Shown here piece by piece: positions 10,013 to 21,079 of a stretch of DNA of 47,500 nucleotides (the stretch's first letter is position 1; the number at the start of each line of letters is the position of its first letter). A model generated the notes under the pieces. It was not told where the DNA came from. It was given only the letters and a program-made list of their open reading frames with translations, and did no database searches. The stretch spans positions 1 through 47,500 of the forward strand of contig JAQGDQ010000112.1 in NCBI GenBank assembly GCA_030141605.1, written 5' to 3'. Source of the DNA: Tubiluchus corallicola (taxonomy: Eukaryota; Priapulida; Priapulimorpha; Priapulimorphida; Tubiluchidae). The position numbers and the translations under genes were made by a program.

Positions 10013-11955
10013 AGAGGCGTGGCAAGGTGGACGAGACGGGGCAATCGCCCCCGGGTGCAAGGGTGAGCGAGAGCGCAAAATTCTTCCATAGGTCAATGAC
10101 TGTTAATTATTAATTAGTAATCTGACATTAACAAAAGTTTTCAAACTACAACAAAAATGCCTAGCCAGAGATCATCGTAGCTGACTTGATTAGTACGTAC
10201 AAGCTAGAATAACAGTTAATGTTGTTAGTTAACGGTGTGTGTAGGATGTCATGTGGCTTGGTGGATAGGTAATTTTGGAAGAAACTGGTGCTTTGATCAC
10301 TTGTTTTGTGGGTGAATCCACAAATTGTGAGTTTTTGCATCTCTGAGTCCGACTTTCCTTTTTCGACATGACGGGATAATGAAAAATGGATTTTTCTAAG
10401 AATCACCCTGAGTTTGATTTGCGGTACTGCAGCAGAGTAACTCTTTTCTATACATTAGTTGCACGTAACACGACAGTCATTAAACATTCAGCTCCAGCAT
10501 TAAAACATGCAAAGATTATGAAAGATACAGAACACTACAGGTTTTCATAATAATACAATCAGCATTTAGAGAAACGTCACCTCCCAAAATTATCAATCTG
10601 CTAAGCCACACGACACCCTACACCTGCTGTTAAGTAAGAACATTAGCATTTTTTCTAGGCTGTATGTAGTAACTAGTTCTACATGATCTAGCTATATGGT
10701 TCAAAACAAATAAACTTTCACTAAATTCATCAAAAACAAAATACATTCTGTTTAGATCCCGAAATAAACCAATTCAGGCGATCCACGATTTAATAATAGA
10801 CCATAAAAGAATTACACGTGTAAAAGAACTGAAATTTCTAGGATTAATACTGAATGAGCATCTAGACTGGCGACCACATATATTCATGATCAGATTAAAA
10901 ATATCAAAAAATATAGGTATCATCTCATATATTAAAAACTTTCTGAACACCGAACATCTTCTAACATTATACAACAGTTTAATATTATCATATTTAAATT
11001 ACTGCACAACATTATGGGGCTTTACTTATACTACAAATTTAGAATGCTTAAGAGTTTTACAACGAAAATTTTTACGTGTCATCTTCAAACTAGACAAAAG
11101 GAGCACAATTACTACTACACATTTTAAGCAATGTCAAATATTACTTCTGGATGATGTTATTAATTTTAATGGATGTATATACATGTATAGAACCAACAAC
11201 AACTTATTTCCAACTTTTTTTGAAAATCCAGTCAAGATAAATGTAAAAAAATACAATACCAGACATAATGAATATATACCAAGACGTTGTAGAACAAATA
11301 TGGCGAAACATTTCATTAGCTATATGGGGCCAGTCCTATGGAACAGACTAAGCCGCAATTCGAAATGTAGTCACTCCCTTTTAACTTTTAAAAAAACCGT
11401 CAGAAAAGAAATATTTCAAAAGTATTAAGAGTAACACAATTTGATAATGGTAATCATCTGCATCCTTTTTCCACAGTAATCTTAATATAATGTGACTATG
11501 CTCAACAGGTTACTGAACACTTTATAATCATGATCACAGTTTTTCTTAGTTCTCGCTCCATTTCATCTTTCATTCACTACTCCCCCCCCCCCACTTTTTT
11601 TTAAGATTTTCACGTACAGTTTGGCCTGTCAAGCTATGCTTTTAGGCTCAAACTGTATGCATCAAAATTATTCTGTAACGTAATTTGCACATGTATATGC
11701 TGCATTTTGTAATTTCTCGATAATACTGCATTTATTTATATTTATATTTACTTAAATGGATAATTATCTGTATTTTAATGATAATTGTAAGATGCAATGT
11801 GGAAATGAATAAACTCTTGAAACTAAGTCAGTTATGATGACTTCTGACTAGGCAGTTTTGTTAATGTCTGATTAGTAATTAATAATTAACAGTCATTGAA
11901 CTCTAGAAGAATTCGGTGCCCTCTTACTTGGGCGTCCCACCTTGCTACGCCCCTG
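10013..11955. mobile_element. DNA element with long (about 130-170 bp) inverted repeats
   Basis: The left repeat at 10013-10187 and the right repeat at 11825-11955 are inverted copies. Shared blocks in order are GGCGTRGCAAGGTGG, AATTCTTC, CAATGACTGTTAATTATTAA, AATCWGACATTAACAAAA, TGCCTAG and TCATCRTARCTGACTT. The outer GGGGCGTAGC-like end resembles hAT-type termini (compare 20112-20535), but I see no clear 8-bp target duplication. It has no transposase; the interior holds a LINE fragment. Confidence 0.75.
10673..11428 (+). pseudogene. LINE ORF2 C-terminal fragment (5'-truncated)
   Basis: An open frame of about 250 codons without its own start shows the post-catalytic part of a non-LTR retrotransposon reverse transcriptase. 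Visible motifs are WFKTNKLSLN, KTKYILFR, ELKFLGLILN and LDWRPHI (the thumb region), then LYNSLILSYLNYC and a C-terminal PVLWNRLS block. The palm motifs upstream, including YADD, are absent. The LINE 3' UTR appears to run to about 11824, with AATAAA near 11810, and abuts the inner edge of the right inverted repeat. The copy is dead but its frame is intact, so decay is modest. Confidence 0.85.
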
Positions 11956-12388
11956 TGTTTTATTAGTACAAATTAGCTATTCTAATCAAAAGTTCATAAT
12001 ATTTCAAATTTAACAGGTACAATGCATCGTTAAACTATCGTCGAATGTATTCACAACTGATTTATAGCGAATATCGTGATAATAACACAATTTCTGAGCT
12101 ATCAAATCTGATATGACACAGTACTGCTTAATTGCAAAAAGATTACACAATCAGATAGTTCAATTAGCCAATTTTTAAAGCACAGATTTTACAATTATGA
12201 TGGTCTTAGAATAATAATTAATTTTATTATATCATAATATGACAGGACATCTAGATTTCAAAAATCTGTCATTAAAATTAACAATCAACTAAATATGTTT
12301 CTATGAAACGCGAATTGTAATAAAATACAGTATGTACAATTAATAACAATGGTTACAGTTGGAACAATCTATTTTTTTTTAATTTTCA
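11956..12388. other. Intergenic, AT-rich, no gene seen
   Basis: No coding frame of note. The plus-strand AATAAA near 12320 has no associated gene. Confidence 0.5.
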
Positions 12389-12394
12389 TTTATT
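12389..12394 (-). promoter_or_regulatory. Candidate poly(A) signal for TAK1
   Basis: TTTATT on the plus strand reads AATAAA on the minus strand, about 385 bases after the TAK1 stop codon. It is a plausible 3' end signal; no transcript evidence is available. Confidence 0.45.
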
Positions 12395-12778
12395 GCCACA
12401 CAAGATGCAATCAAAACTGTTACATATCTTACACAATTCATTTACCTTATATTGGAGTCTTGGTTCGTAAAATAATCAAAGCCGGGCAGCAAACAGGGCC
12501 GATGCTAGGAAGGGGCCCGAAACGAAAATTGCTAGTGGGACCTGTTCAGCAAACAGTTTGCTGAATTATTTAACACTTAGTATATATAATATACCAACAG
12601 CTTAATCTAGTTTTTTTGTTAAAGCCTGCAAACGCTAAATCAATGTGTATCGAGATACGCATCGTATCGTGAGGTTTGTATCGCAATATGTATCGTATCG
12701 TGACTTTGGTGTATCGTTGCAGCCTTACTGTTAACTGTTGCCATGTTGCAATTACAAGTACATGTTGCATATTCAATA

Positions 12779-14683
12779 TTAACCACTCCCGTGTTGCGAT
12801 TGTTGCTGTTGCATGCGTTTATTACCGATTGTCTCTAGCTGTGTTCTCAAGTTTTCATAAAATTTGCGCAAGTTGGCATTTTCATCAATCAGTGCCGCAT
12901 ACTCCCTGGAAATTCTTGCTTGTTGTTCTTCTTTAGTGAGTTCTTGTTTAAGTTCGCCCTCTAGTTGTTCTTTGCGCGATGTTAGCACTTCGATTTCCGT
13001 CTGCAACTTCATGTAGTCCTCGGCCAAAACGCAATGTTCTCTAAACACTTGCACGGATTCCCGACATTTTGGATTCGGCGGGAACGGTTGCAGTTGAGGA
13101 TTTAACGCGGCATACGCAACCGACACGGGCCAAACACCGGCCGGTGGCATTGCAGGCACGTTGGTCTGTACGGAAACCAATCCTGTGACGGAAAAACTCC
13201 GGTCAATGTCGGAAGATTCTGGCAGCTTTTGGGCATCCGGGATGTGCATTATTTGACCAGGAGTTGAGATAGATGATTTCAGTTTTGATGAGCCGCGTTG
13301 CACCTGGGGGTATCCCGTATGCCCTTGTAATCCAGCCTGATTGTCTCCGATTTTTGGCGCAAAACGGCTTTGAAGTCCTGCATTTTCCTGTCTTCCCGAC
13401 TGTCCTACCGGTGTACTTTCTCTCGATACGTTCAATGATCCACTTTCGGACGATTTCGTTCTCCTGTGACCTTGAACTTGTTTGTTTGATGACCCTTGCA
13501 TTAATATCGACTGCTGATCTAAGTCACTTAGATCGGCTGATTTTCTTTGTACGTGTTTATCGTCCACATGTGTTGCACTTTCTTTAGGAGCATCTATCAG
13601 GTTGTCTCTGCTTCCTGCAAGAGAACCGGGGGCACTGAAGCCAGATGCTCCATCCTCAACCACAGAAGGATGATAAACTTTATCCCTTTTGAGCCAATTT
13701 TGTACTATCTGTCCCGAATCTAGAACTGTTGAAAGCAAATCTTGTTTGGTGGAGAATGGTGATTCATATATGTCTTCTTCGACATCTTTGCCCGCTTCTT
13801 CTTTCGGATAAACTATGGGCTGTTCGGCACCTTCCAGAAACTTGGACAAGAACACCATGGTTTTCACCACTTCCGACATCGACGGCCTGTGAGATGGTTC
13901 GCCATCCCAACAGCTGACCATGAGACTTTCCAAAATCTCCGGCAGTCCCGCCACGAGTGGAGGTCGGGTACCTTCATGAACGGCCCACATGATTCTAAAA
14001 GCGGAACCTCCTATCTCGTCAAAAGGTTTTCGGCGAGTAAGTACTTCCCAGAGTATAATGCCCCAGCTAAAGATGTCGCACTTCTCACTGTAAGTCACCC
14101 CTCTGAATACCTCCGGTGCCATCCACGCGGCACTACCTTTATTATTTGTCATGTAAGTCTGGTTTTCGCATGCTGTACCAAAGTCACAAATTTTTAACAC
14201 TGTACCTCCCATAACAAGAAGCAGATTTGGAGGTTTCAGGTCTCTGTGGATGAGCCCCTTTGGTTTCATTCCATGCAGATATTCCACACCCAAAGCACAC
14301 TGCAGGCACCAGCTAATGGCATGAGCAGCGGTATACCGCGGAGCCGGAGTACCATGCAATACCGAATAAAGCGATCCACCTTCCGCGTACTCCATGACCA
14401 GACATGTTACTGGACTCCTGGTGCACGCTCCGTAGAGTTTTACGATGTTGTCGTGTTTCACCCGAGACAACTGCAGCACCTCGACTCTGAACGCTTTACG
14501 TTCCGATTCCGTCTCTATTACCTTTACTGCAACCAACTTTCCTCTCCAGTTAGCTCGCTTTACTGTACCAAAGGTACCCCTTCCGATCGTCTCAAACGAC
14601 TTCATTTCCTCATAGTCGATTTCCTGAATGAATGCCTCTGGCGTTAAAGGGGCAGGCCTCACTGGGGGCTCTGCGACTGCCAT
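12779..14683 (-). CDS. MAP3K7: TAK1 / MAP3K7-like protein kinase, single coding exon
   Basis: A 634-residue Ser/Thr kinase of the TAK1 family, which with TAB adaptors relays TGF-beta, IL-1 and innate signals to MKK/JNK/p38 and NF-kB (family knowledge). The kinase domain covers about 26-285: glycine loop GRGTFG (34-39), VAVK lysine 54, helix-C Glu 68, HRDLKPPN with Asp 148, DFG Asp 167, activation loop QTYMTNNKGSAAWMAPE with Thr 176, Thr 179 and Ser 184 matching human Thr184/Thr187/Ser192. A long Ser/Thr/Gln-rich linker follows. The last 110 residues hold NPQLQPF and a coiled coil ending Gln-rich, the TAB2/3-binding region. Key residues are intact and there are no stops. I start at the second ATG because the 13 residues before it look like intron. 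The lack of any coding intron is odd beside four-exon DPY30; a retrogene is possible. Confidence 0.95.
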   Translation of the reverse strand: MAVAEPPVRPAPLTPEAFIQEIDYEEMKSFETIGRGTFGTVKRANWRGKLVAVKVIETESERKAFRVEVLQLSRVKHDNIVKLYGACTRSPVTCLVMEYAEGGSLYSVLHGTPAPRYTAAHAISWCLQCALGVEYLHGMKPKGLIHRDLKPPNLLLVMGGTVLKICDFGTACENQTYMTNNKGSAAWMAPEVFRGVTYSEKCDIFSWGIILWEVLTRRKPFDEIGGSAFRIMWAVHEGTRPPLVAGLPEILESLMVSCWDGEPSHRPSMSEVVKTMVFLSKFLEGAEQPIVYPKEEAGKDVEEDIYESPFSTKQDLLSTVLDSGQIVQNWLKRDKVYHPSVVEDGASGFSAPGSLAGSRDNLIDAPKESATHVDDKHVQRKSADLSDLDQQSILMQGSSNKQVQGHRRTKSSESGSLNVSRESTPVGQSGRQENAGLQSRFAPKIGDNQAGLQGHTGYPQVQRGSSKLKSSISTPGQIMHIPDAQKLPESSDIDRSFSVTGLVSVQTNVPAMPPAGVWPVSVAYAALNPQLQPFPPNPKCRESVQVFREHCVLAEDYMKLQTEIEVLTSRKEQLEGELKQELTKEEQQARISREYAALIDENANLRKFYENLRTQLETIGNKRMQQQQSQHGSG

Positions 14684-14710
14684 TCCTGCCGATAAAAAAG
14701 CATGTAAGTT
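14684..14710 (-). promoter_or_regulatory. Candidate splice acceptor before TAK1 start
   Basis: On the minus strand TGCTTTTTTATCGGCAG is followed by GA and then the ATG. This is a good pyrimidine tract plus CAG, with AG at 14686-14687. It could join a 5' UTR exon, or a spliced leader if the organism trans-splices. Using it removes the upstream ATG at 14722 and makes the protein start MAVAEPPV. Confidence 0.5.
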
Positions 14711-14711
14711 A

Positions 14712-16890
14712 CAGCAAAACATCCGCGTCAGTCAAAAACACGGCGAAAGTTGCTGAGGCATGTAGATGTACACAGATAGACAATGTTTATACATAAGCAC
14801 TAGGAGATCCCTAAAGATGACTATGTTTGCTTACAGTTCATTAGCATTGAATACAAACTCCTATGTGCACTAGACTATTTTCCAGGTTTTCTCCATAAAC
14901 CAAAATTCCAGAAATGTTTTGCTCAATTGTGTTTTGTTATGACGAACTCGCTATGATTATTCTTTGACACCAATTAATAATATATTATCCAAACGTAACT
15001 GAATAAAATTGAGAAAAGGCTCACAGATATTGTGATTTTTTTTTCTAAATATGAAAAAGGGAAAGTATTTTATTTAATTCGAAGATCTTCACAATTACTT
15101 CGCATTGGTAAAATCCAATGTTTATTTGAATTACAATTTTCAAAAGTAAAGTTTTAGCTAAATAAACTTAACAATGAAATGATGTAAAACTTCAATCATT
15201 AAAAACACCTTTATTTGAAAAATTTGCAAAATAAGACAGCAGAGGAACCAGGAATAAAGATAAAAGTAACAATGATGAAGTTTAACATCACTTTATTAAT
15301 AATTTTGTTAATTCTGTGACTTAAGATTTCCAAATACCATGCTATTAGTATTACTGATAATAAGGTTTTAATTTTAAAAATTAAAGAGATGTTGGTCAAG
15401 TATGTCCATTTCAATACCTAGACCCTAGAAAAAATCACTACAAACGTACGTACTTTCAATAATAGGGTCCAAACTGCAATTTATAAAGGCAAAAGTGACT
15501 ACTTCACTCCCGCTGTTATCATAAATCGCAACCAGTTATTACCTTTTGATTTACGTTCGCTGATTAAGCTAATCGTTGTTGCTAATCGACATTACTGACA
15601 ACAAAACTGCATATTTGCTGCCCATGAAACACACCTCAGTTCACCAAGTAAGTTAAACTAAAGAATTAAAGCGTCATAATTGTTTGTAATTAGAGAAATT
15701 TGTACATTTTTGAGCAATAAAGTAACCTAATAGTAATACATGTTTTGTTATCACGGACATACGCCAAGACAGGAATCTTCGACATTGATCCGACTTTAAG
15801 TTGCGGTATTTCTGCTTCTCTCGACGACTCGGATAATTGGCAATGACGCACCTGTTGATTACAAGCCAAAAATATTTTGTTCATTATTTTATAGCTTCAT
15901 TCAATTCAAAAAAAGTTTGAAGGAAGACCGGGCGATTGTTTAGACTCAATGTCAGTTTAATTTACTGTCCAAAATATACACTTTCTTGCCTATAAAAGTT
16001 AACAATTGTTCCTTATATTTGAATATTCAGTTCAGAAAGTTAATAAACGGCAACAGAACACAGCTATTGCTTACGTCAGAGACTAATACAGTTTGTGCAA
16101 TGGCAGGCATCTTCCCATGCACAACAAGCACATTTGCATAGGGTGTTCCAGTACTGCTTAAACGCATGATGTCACGAAAGACTTTACATCATATGACATC
16201 AGAAACTAACACTGCAGTTCATGATCATACTTATCACAGTACCACCTTCTATTTGTCGGCCACGCGAATGTGACAAAAATATTCAACATGCATAGCTTTG
16301 AAAAATTTGCAAATTTCAGTATCCGAGGTAATTATTATTTAATCTAAGCTTTGATTTAAAATAAGCTATTGTAGTAACCAATATTTTAGAGCATTCTTTA
16401 TTCTGAACTCGTGTTTACACAATCATACGGTTTTCTTTTAATGATCAGCTCATACAGTAGTTATCTTTCAATCTAAATAAAAACTTTCATGTGTTTTTAA
16501 TTTGCCTAAATTAATTTCTCAATGTCCGCATGTGTACTGCGTACTTGTATTGTACATTCTGTGTATTTTGTAAAAATCTTTTATTATTTGTAATATGTTT
16601 ATATTTTTAATTTGCTCTTAATGATTGTGCATTGCGTATTTTTGTGCATGTTTGAATTTTTTCTATACAATTTTATATTCATTTGTATACAATTTTAATT
16701 GTTTTTAGGTACGTTAGTAGAAATGTGCAGGTCTACTCATAATAACACTATTGCTTTTATCAGTTTAATTTTAACCTGTTTGCATACAAATTTAATGCAA
16801 ATATAATCCAATTTGTGTTTAATGTAACTTTTTAGCAATAATGAATAGTAATAGTCAACAATAAAAATTATACTACTACTACCACTAATA
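14712..16890. other. Intergenic, no gene seen
   Basis: About 2.2 kb with only short AT-rich frames. It presumably includes the TAK1 5' UTR exon and promoter (minus strand, right of 14711), which I cannot place. No tandem repeat or transposon end was recognised. Confidence 0.5.
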
Positions 16891-16894
16891 CTAA

Positions 16895-17135
<241 letters not shown>

Positions 17136-17699
17136 AATAACTATAACAACAAGTAGAGGAGAACATTGAACGTTCGAATTAATTCAAACATAAAGTGCTA
17201 ACTTTTAATAATTCGATCAGCCTTCTTTTCTTTATCGCTAAAATGTTTGAAACATCATCCATTCAGCACAGTTTTGCTGCGATTTCGGTGTATAATTTAG
17301 AATAAATTACTAATGTTTTAGCTGCAGAACGAAATCAAGTAATATGCGTGCTCTTTGTGAAATCACTTTATTAATGATTCGAACATCTTTAAAGCTAAAT
17401 TCGATTCGATTTGAATTCATTTTCTGGTAGAGGATGGCTCCGCCCCACCACCAATAACAAGTACTTGGCTTTGACGTTTCTGCAGTATGACAGGTTTGCA
17501 CATGTAATTAATCTGTGTTCATGATCTAAATAATCCATGGTTCTGTTTTGCAACGCAAATTTACAAAAAGCGCCTTATTTGCTGTTGCATTTCTGCAAAA
17601 AGAGACAAATAGAAGTTGACAAAATTTTCTTGAATCATTGGAAATTGACCTTGTGACTAAATATATTTCACACCTACATTTGACCTGCATAACTATAAT

Positions 17700-17800
17700 A
17701 ATTAAGTTGTCAATCAATCAATCAATCAATTTATTTCACTCCAGCAATACATGTACAATACATCATCATACAATATTATTGAAACAAAAAGAAACAGTAC
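17700..17800 (-). mobile_element. LINE 3' end with (TTGA)n tail
   Basis: Read on the minus strand, GGAGTGAAATAAATTGATTG leads into repeated TTGA units. This is the usual look of a non-LTR retrotransposon 3' terminus with a short tandem tail. No coding part of this copy was recognised nearby. Confidence 0.45.
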
Positions 17801-17884
17801 AGGTAAGAAAAACGTTGATGAAGTCAAATTAACCAAATAAAAGAGTTGCTGTATGACACCTTGAAAGCTTGGCTTGTTAAGGTG

Positions 17885-18530
17885 GCACAAATGAGTGAAT
17901 CAAAGAATGGTTAGGGTTAGTAGACATGATGGAAAGGAAGAAAATAGTAAGATTAGGGATAGGAAGAAGGAAGGGAGGGGAGGATGAGTGAATGAAAGAA
18001 TGGTTAGGGTTAGTAGACATGATGGAATGGAAAAAATAGTAAGATTAGGGATAGGAAGAAGGAAGGGGGGGAGGATGAGTGAATGAAAGAATGGTTAGGG
18101 TTAAGCCATGATGAATGGAAAAAATAGTAAGATTAGGGATAGGAAGAAGGAAGGGAGGGGAGGATGAGTGAATGAAAGAATGGTTAGGGTTAGTAGACAG
18201 GATGGAATGGAAAAATAGTAAAATTAGCAATATGAAGAAGAAAGGAAGGGGAGGATGAGTGAATGAAAGAATGGTTAGGGTTAAGACATGATGAATGGAA
18301 AAAATAGTAAGATTAGGGATAGGAAGAAGGAAGGGAGGGTAGGATGAGTGAATGAAAGAATGGTTAGGGTTAAGACATGATGAATGGAAAAAATAGTAAG
18401 ATTAGAGATAGGAAGAAGGACGGGATGGGAGGATGAGTTAATGAAAGAATGGTTAGGATTAGTAGACATGATGGAATGGAAAAAATAGTAAGATTAGGGA
18501 TATAGGAAGAAGGAAAAGAGGAGAAGAAAC
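17885..18530 (+). repeat. Minisatellite, about 88 bp by 7
   Basis: Units contain GAATGGTTAGGGTTAGTAGA, CATGATGGAATGG, AATAGTAAGATTAGGGATAG, GAAGAAGGAAGG and GGATGAGTGAATGAAA. A sub-form has TTAAGACATGATGAA instead of TTAGTAGACATGATGGAA. Both occur several times, so unit types have spread within the array. Confidence 0.92.
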
Positions 18531-18734
18531 GTTGTAGGGTTAATGGCTGTTGGTTGAATTGAATTCCGAATCCTCAAGCTCGGCGAGAATGCATGTCAAG
18601 CTTGCTCATTTATACAGGACAAGTTGCATGACTATTCTGCTGCCATTTCAACTATCTTCCTTGGGATTGCTTGCCAATCGAAATTCTTTCACTTCACACA
18701 TGTTTAAGTTAATAACCAACCTTCTTCCATTGAT

Positions 18735-19085
18735 CATTTTCTTATTTTATCTTATCTTATCTTATCTTATCTTATCTTATCTTATCTTATCTTATCTTAT
18801 CTTATCTTATCTTATTTTATCTTATCTTATCTTAATCTTACCTTACCATACCGTACCTTACCTTACCTTACCTTACCTTACCTTACCTTACCGTACCTTA
18901 CCTTACCTTACCTTACCTTACCTTACCTTACCTTACCTTATCTTATCTTATGTTATCTTACCTCACATCACATCACCTCACCTCACCGCCCCTCCCCTCA
19001 TCTCACCTCACCTCACCTCACCTCACCTCACCTCACCTCACCTCACCTCATCTCATCTCATCTCATCTCATCTCATCTCATCTCA
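18735..19085 (+). repeat. Stepwise-changing pentamer satellite
   Basis: The array begins as (TTATC)n, becomes (TTACC)n near 18840, briefly returns to TTATC near 18940, then becomes (TCACC)n near 18960 and finally (TCATC)n near 19045. Each step is one transition in the pentamer. No coding meaning. Confidence 0.95.
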
Positions 19086-19500
19086 TCTTAACTAATTTTC
19101 AAGAGTAGTTTTCAAGAATATGGAGAACATGGCAACTACCAAGATGTTTAAAGGAAAGGCCAAGCCACCTAGGAGGTTAGGCTTATTTCAATGTTAGATT
19201 ATGCAGTAATAATCCTGTAAAAAGTGCCTCGTATAATTAGTAAAATCATTTTAAAGTCACGATCACTTCATGGTTGGACGCTCCCATTTTCAATGCCCAT
19301 TTTTCTTCCAATGACGTCATTCGGCTTGAAGAAAAGTAGCGCACTGTCAATCTTCATCAAAAAGGATAATAAGTTTTTACAAAAAGTTAGATATCTAATT
19401 ACGTAATATTTTTGCGTGAATATTAACTAAGCTGCAGATGTTTGAATTAGTTTAAGCTCTGCGCGCTTACGGAAAGTCACGAAGTCTCCCAGTTGCTTCA
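19086..19500. other. Intergenic, no feature seen
   Basis: No convincing coding frame, repeat or transposon end between the pentamer satellite and the 71-bp-repeat element. Confidence 0.4.
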
Positions 19501-19760
19501 TGATTTTGAGGTGAATGGCGGTAACCACCACGCCTGAAAATTTTTATTCAGAGGTAGTTTATTTTAAATTTATGCTTTATAGGCAGTTCTTTGCAAATTT
19601 CTTTGTTATATTTTTCTAAGTTTAAGTTGATAACAGTAAAATAAACCCAACATACTGAGTGAGTTGTTCTTTCCTTAAGCACACCACAAACAGTTTAAGT
19701 GATATCAGTAAAATAAACCCAACACACTGAGTGACTTGTTCTTTCCTTTAAAGACGAGGC
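19500..19760 (-). mobile_element. Dispersed element with 71-bp repeat core, copy 1
   Basis: This stretch is the reverse complement of part of 37305-37690. It shares the end GGTGGTGCCTGAAAAT-like segment (here ACCACGCCTGAAAATTTT), an AAATTTATGCTTTATAG segment, and then two copies of the repeat unit with AAATAAACCCAACA, GAGTGACTTGTTCTTTCCTT and CACCACAAACAG. Having the same flank and the same minisatellite at two loci in opposite orientation means the array moved as part of a mobile unit. Confidence 0.7.
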
Positions 19761-19879
19761 CTCGGAAAGCTGGTTGAAACACTGGTAATTGAATACCGCG
19801 GCGCTTGCACGTAAACGTGTTTTAAAGAGTGGAAATCTTTGTTAGTTTTTTCTCCAAACATTCGTCAAAATGTTGACAG

Positions 19880-20111
19880 GAAGTCGTGAAATGTGACTCG
19901 GAAACAAGTGAACAGTTTTACAGGGTGATTGATGCAGTGCTTGGTAATCAGACTCACAGAGCAGGGAAGGCGAATTTAAGTGATATTGATTATGAAAATA
20001 TTTGTTGTAAAATATTGTTCTCCAATAATTGTTCTGGAATAGTCCAAAAAAGACCTCACTCTAGTCCCACGTTCAACGCAGAAGCCATTTTCCAAGACTT
20101 AGTGTTTCATT
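19880..20111 (+). other. Possible exon or gene relic beside a hAT element
   Basis: An open frame of about 75 codons with mixed, non-repetitive composition (SEQFYRVIDAVLGNQ, DIDYENICCKILF) begins after a possible acceptor TTGACAG at about 19873-19879. It ends where the hAT-like element at 20112 was inserted, whose target duplication lies inside it. I do not recognise it. It may be chance. Confidence 0.25.
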
Positions 20112-20535
20112 GAGTGGCGTAGCCAGGTTCTAAAGTTAGGGGGAGCAAGTACATAAAAAAGGTGCCGTGATAGGGGCGTAGCCAGGTTCTAAAGTTAGGG
20201 GGAGCAAGTACATAAAGAATCCATGACACATACCAAACGATTTTTGACTCTTTGATTATGCATTTTAATTTTGTGTTTAAAATCAAAACACGAGAATGAT
20301 ACAATTTTCAAGAAAGTACGTAAATGTTGTTTTGTATTTAAAATTAAAACACAAATAAATGTTTTGCAGTAAACTCATGAAAATAAAAAAAAAAGATTCG
20401 ACTTTATCACACAACTAAGTGAACTAAAGAGCTAAAAGATTCTTGAATGGGTGCCTATTCTGAAAAATGTGCTTGAGGGAGCGGTTGCCACCCCACCCTT
20501 ACCACCGCCTTGCTCCCATACTAGCTACGCCACTG
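20112..20535. mobile_element. Small hAT-like element with GTGGCGTAGC ends
   Basis: The left end AGTGGCGTAGCCAGG and the right end, reverse-complemented CAGTGGCGTAGCTAG, are inverted repeats, followed by a shared GGAGCAAG block. Flanks GTTTCATT (20104-20111) and GTTTCGTT (20536-20543) are an 8-bp target duplication with one mismatch, as expected of hAT. Its left about 50 bp is itself duplicated in tandem (20113-20163 and 20174-20218). There is no transposase. Confidence 0.85.
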
Positions 20536-20790
20536 GTTTCGTTATCGCATAGATGTGTGAATAAAATGAACATTTGATAATGATTTTACAGAAAATAATA
20601 ATTTACGTCTATCTAGTGGTTTCAGCAGCTTGAGGGAGCGGTTGCCTCCCCCCTTGCTTCCCTACTAGCTACGCCACTGGCTTCCTTATCCCATAGATGT
20701 GTGAATAAAATGAACATTTGATAATGATTGTGCAGAAAATAATAATTTACGTCTATCTAGTCATTCTAGTGGCTTCAACAGTTGCTTCAT
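20455..20790 (+). repeat. Tandem duplication of the hAT right end and flank
   Basis: About 150 bp is present twice: GAGGGAGCGGTTGCC, TACTAGCTACGCCACTGG, CATAGATGTGTGAATAAAAT and AATTTACGTCTATCTAG recur in order near 20475-20620 and 20632-20760. The duplication joins element end and host flank, so it arose after insertion. Confidence 0.85.
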
Positions 20791-21079
20791 GTTCATCATT
20801 GATATTGGCATCGCCACTGTAAACCCAAAAACTGACCCAAAACATAAGAATCTGGTTTCATATAAGAACCTTTGAAAACGTTGCATTTCAACAGCATCAC
20901 CGTCATCACTATTCTCATCCTCATCAGTGACGTCAGCAGAATAAGTGCTGTGACATCCACAATCGCCATCACTGCTGCTGTCGCCACGTATGTGTTGGTC
21001 ATGGTCACTGCTGTTGTTATCATCGTTATTGTTGTCATCATCATCAAGCTTCGTCATAATCATCATCAACATGAATATT

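Noticed and set aside
13273-14647. Plus-strand frames of 60-133 codons
   Set aside because: Antisense shadows of the TAK1 coding exon, which is conserved on the minus strand.
14684-14722. Upstream ATG adding MFCCNLHAFLSAG to TAK1
   Set aside because: The extension spans a good splice-acceptor sequence and does not resemble TAK1 N-termini; the second ATG is preferred.
18550-19095. 181-codon frame rich in Leu, Ser, Tyr
   Set aside because: Most of it is the pentamer satellite; the rest has no motif.
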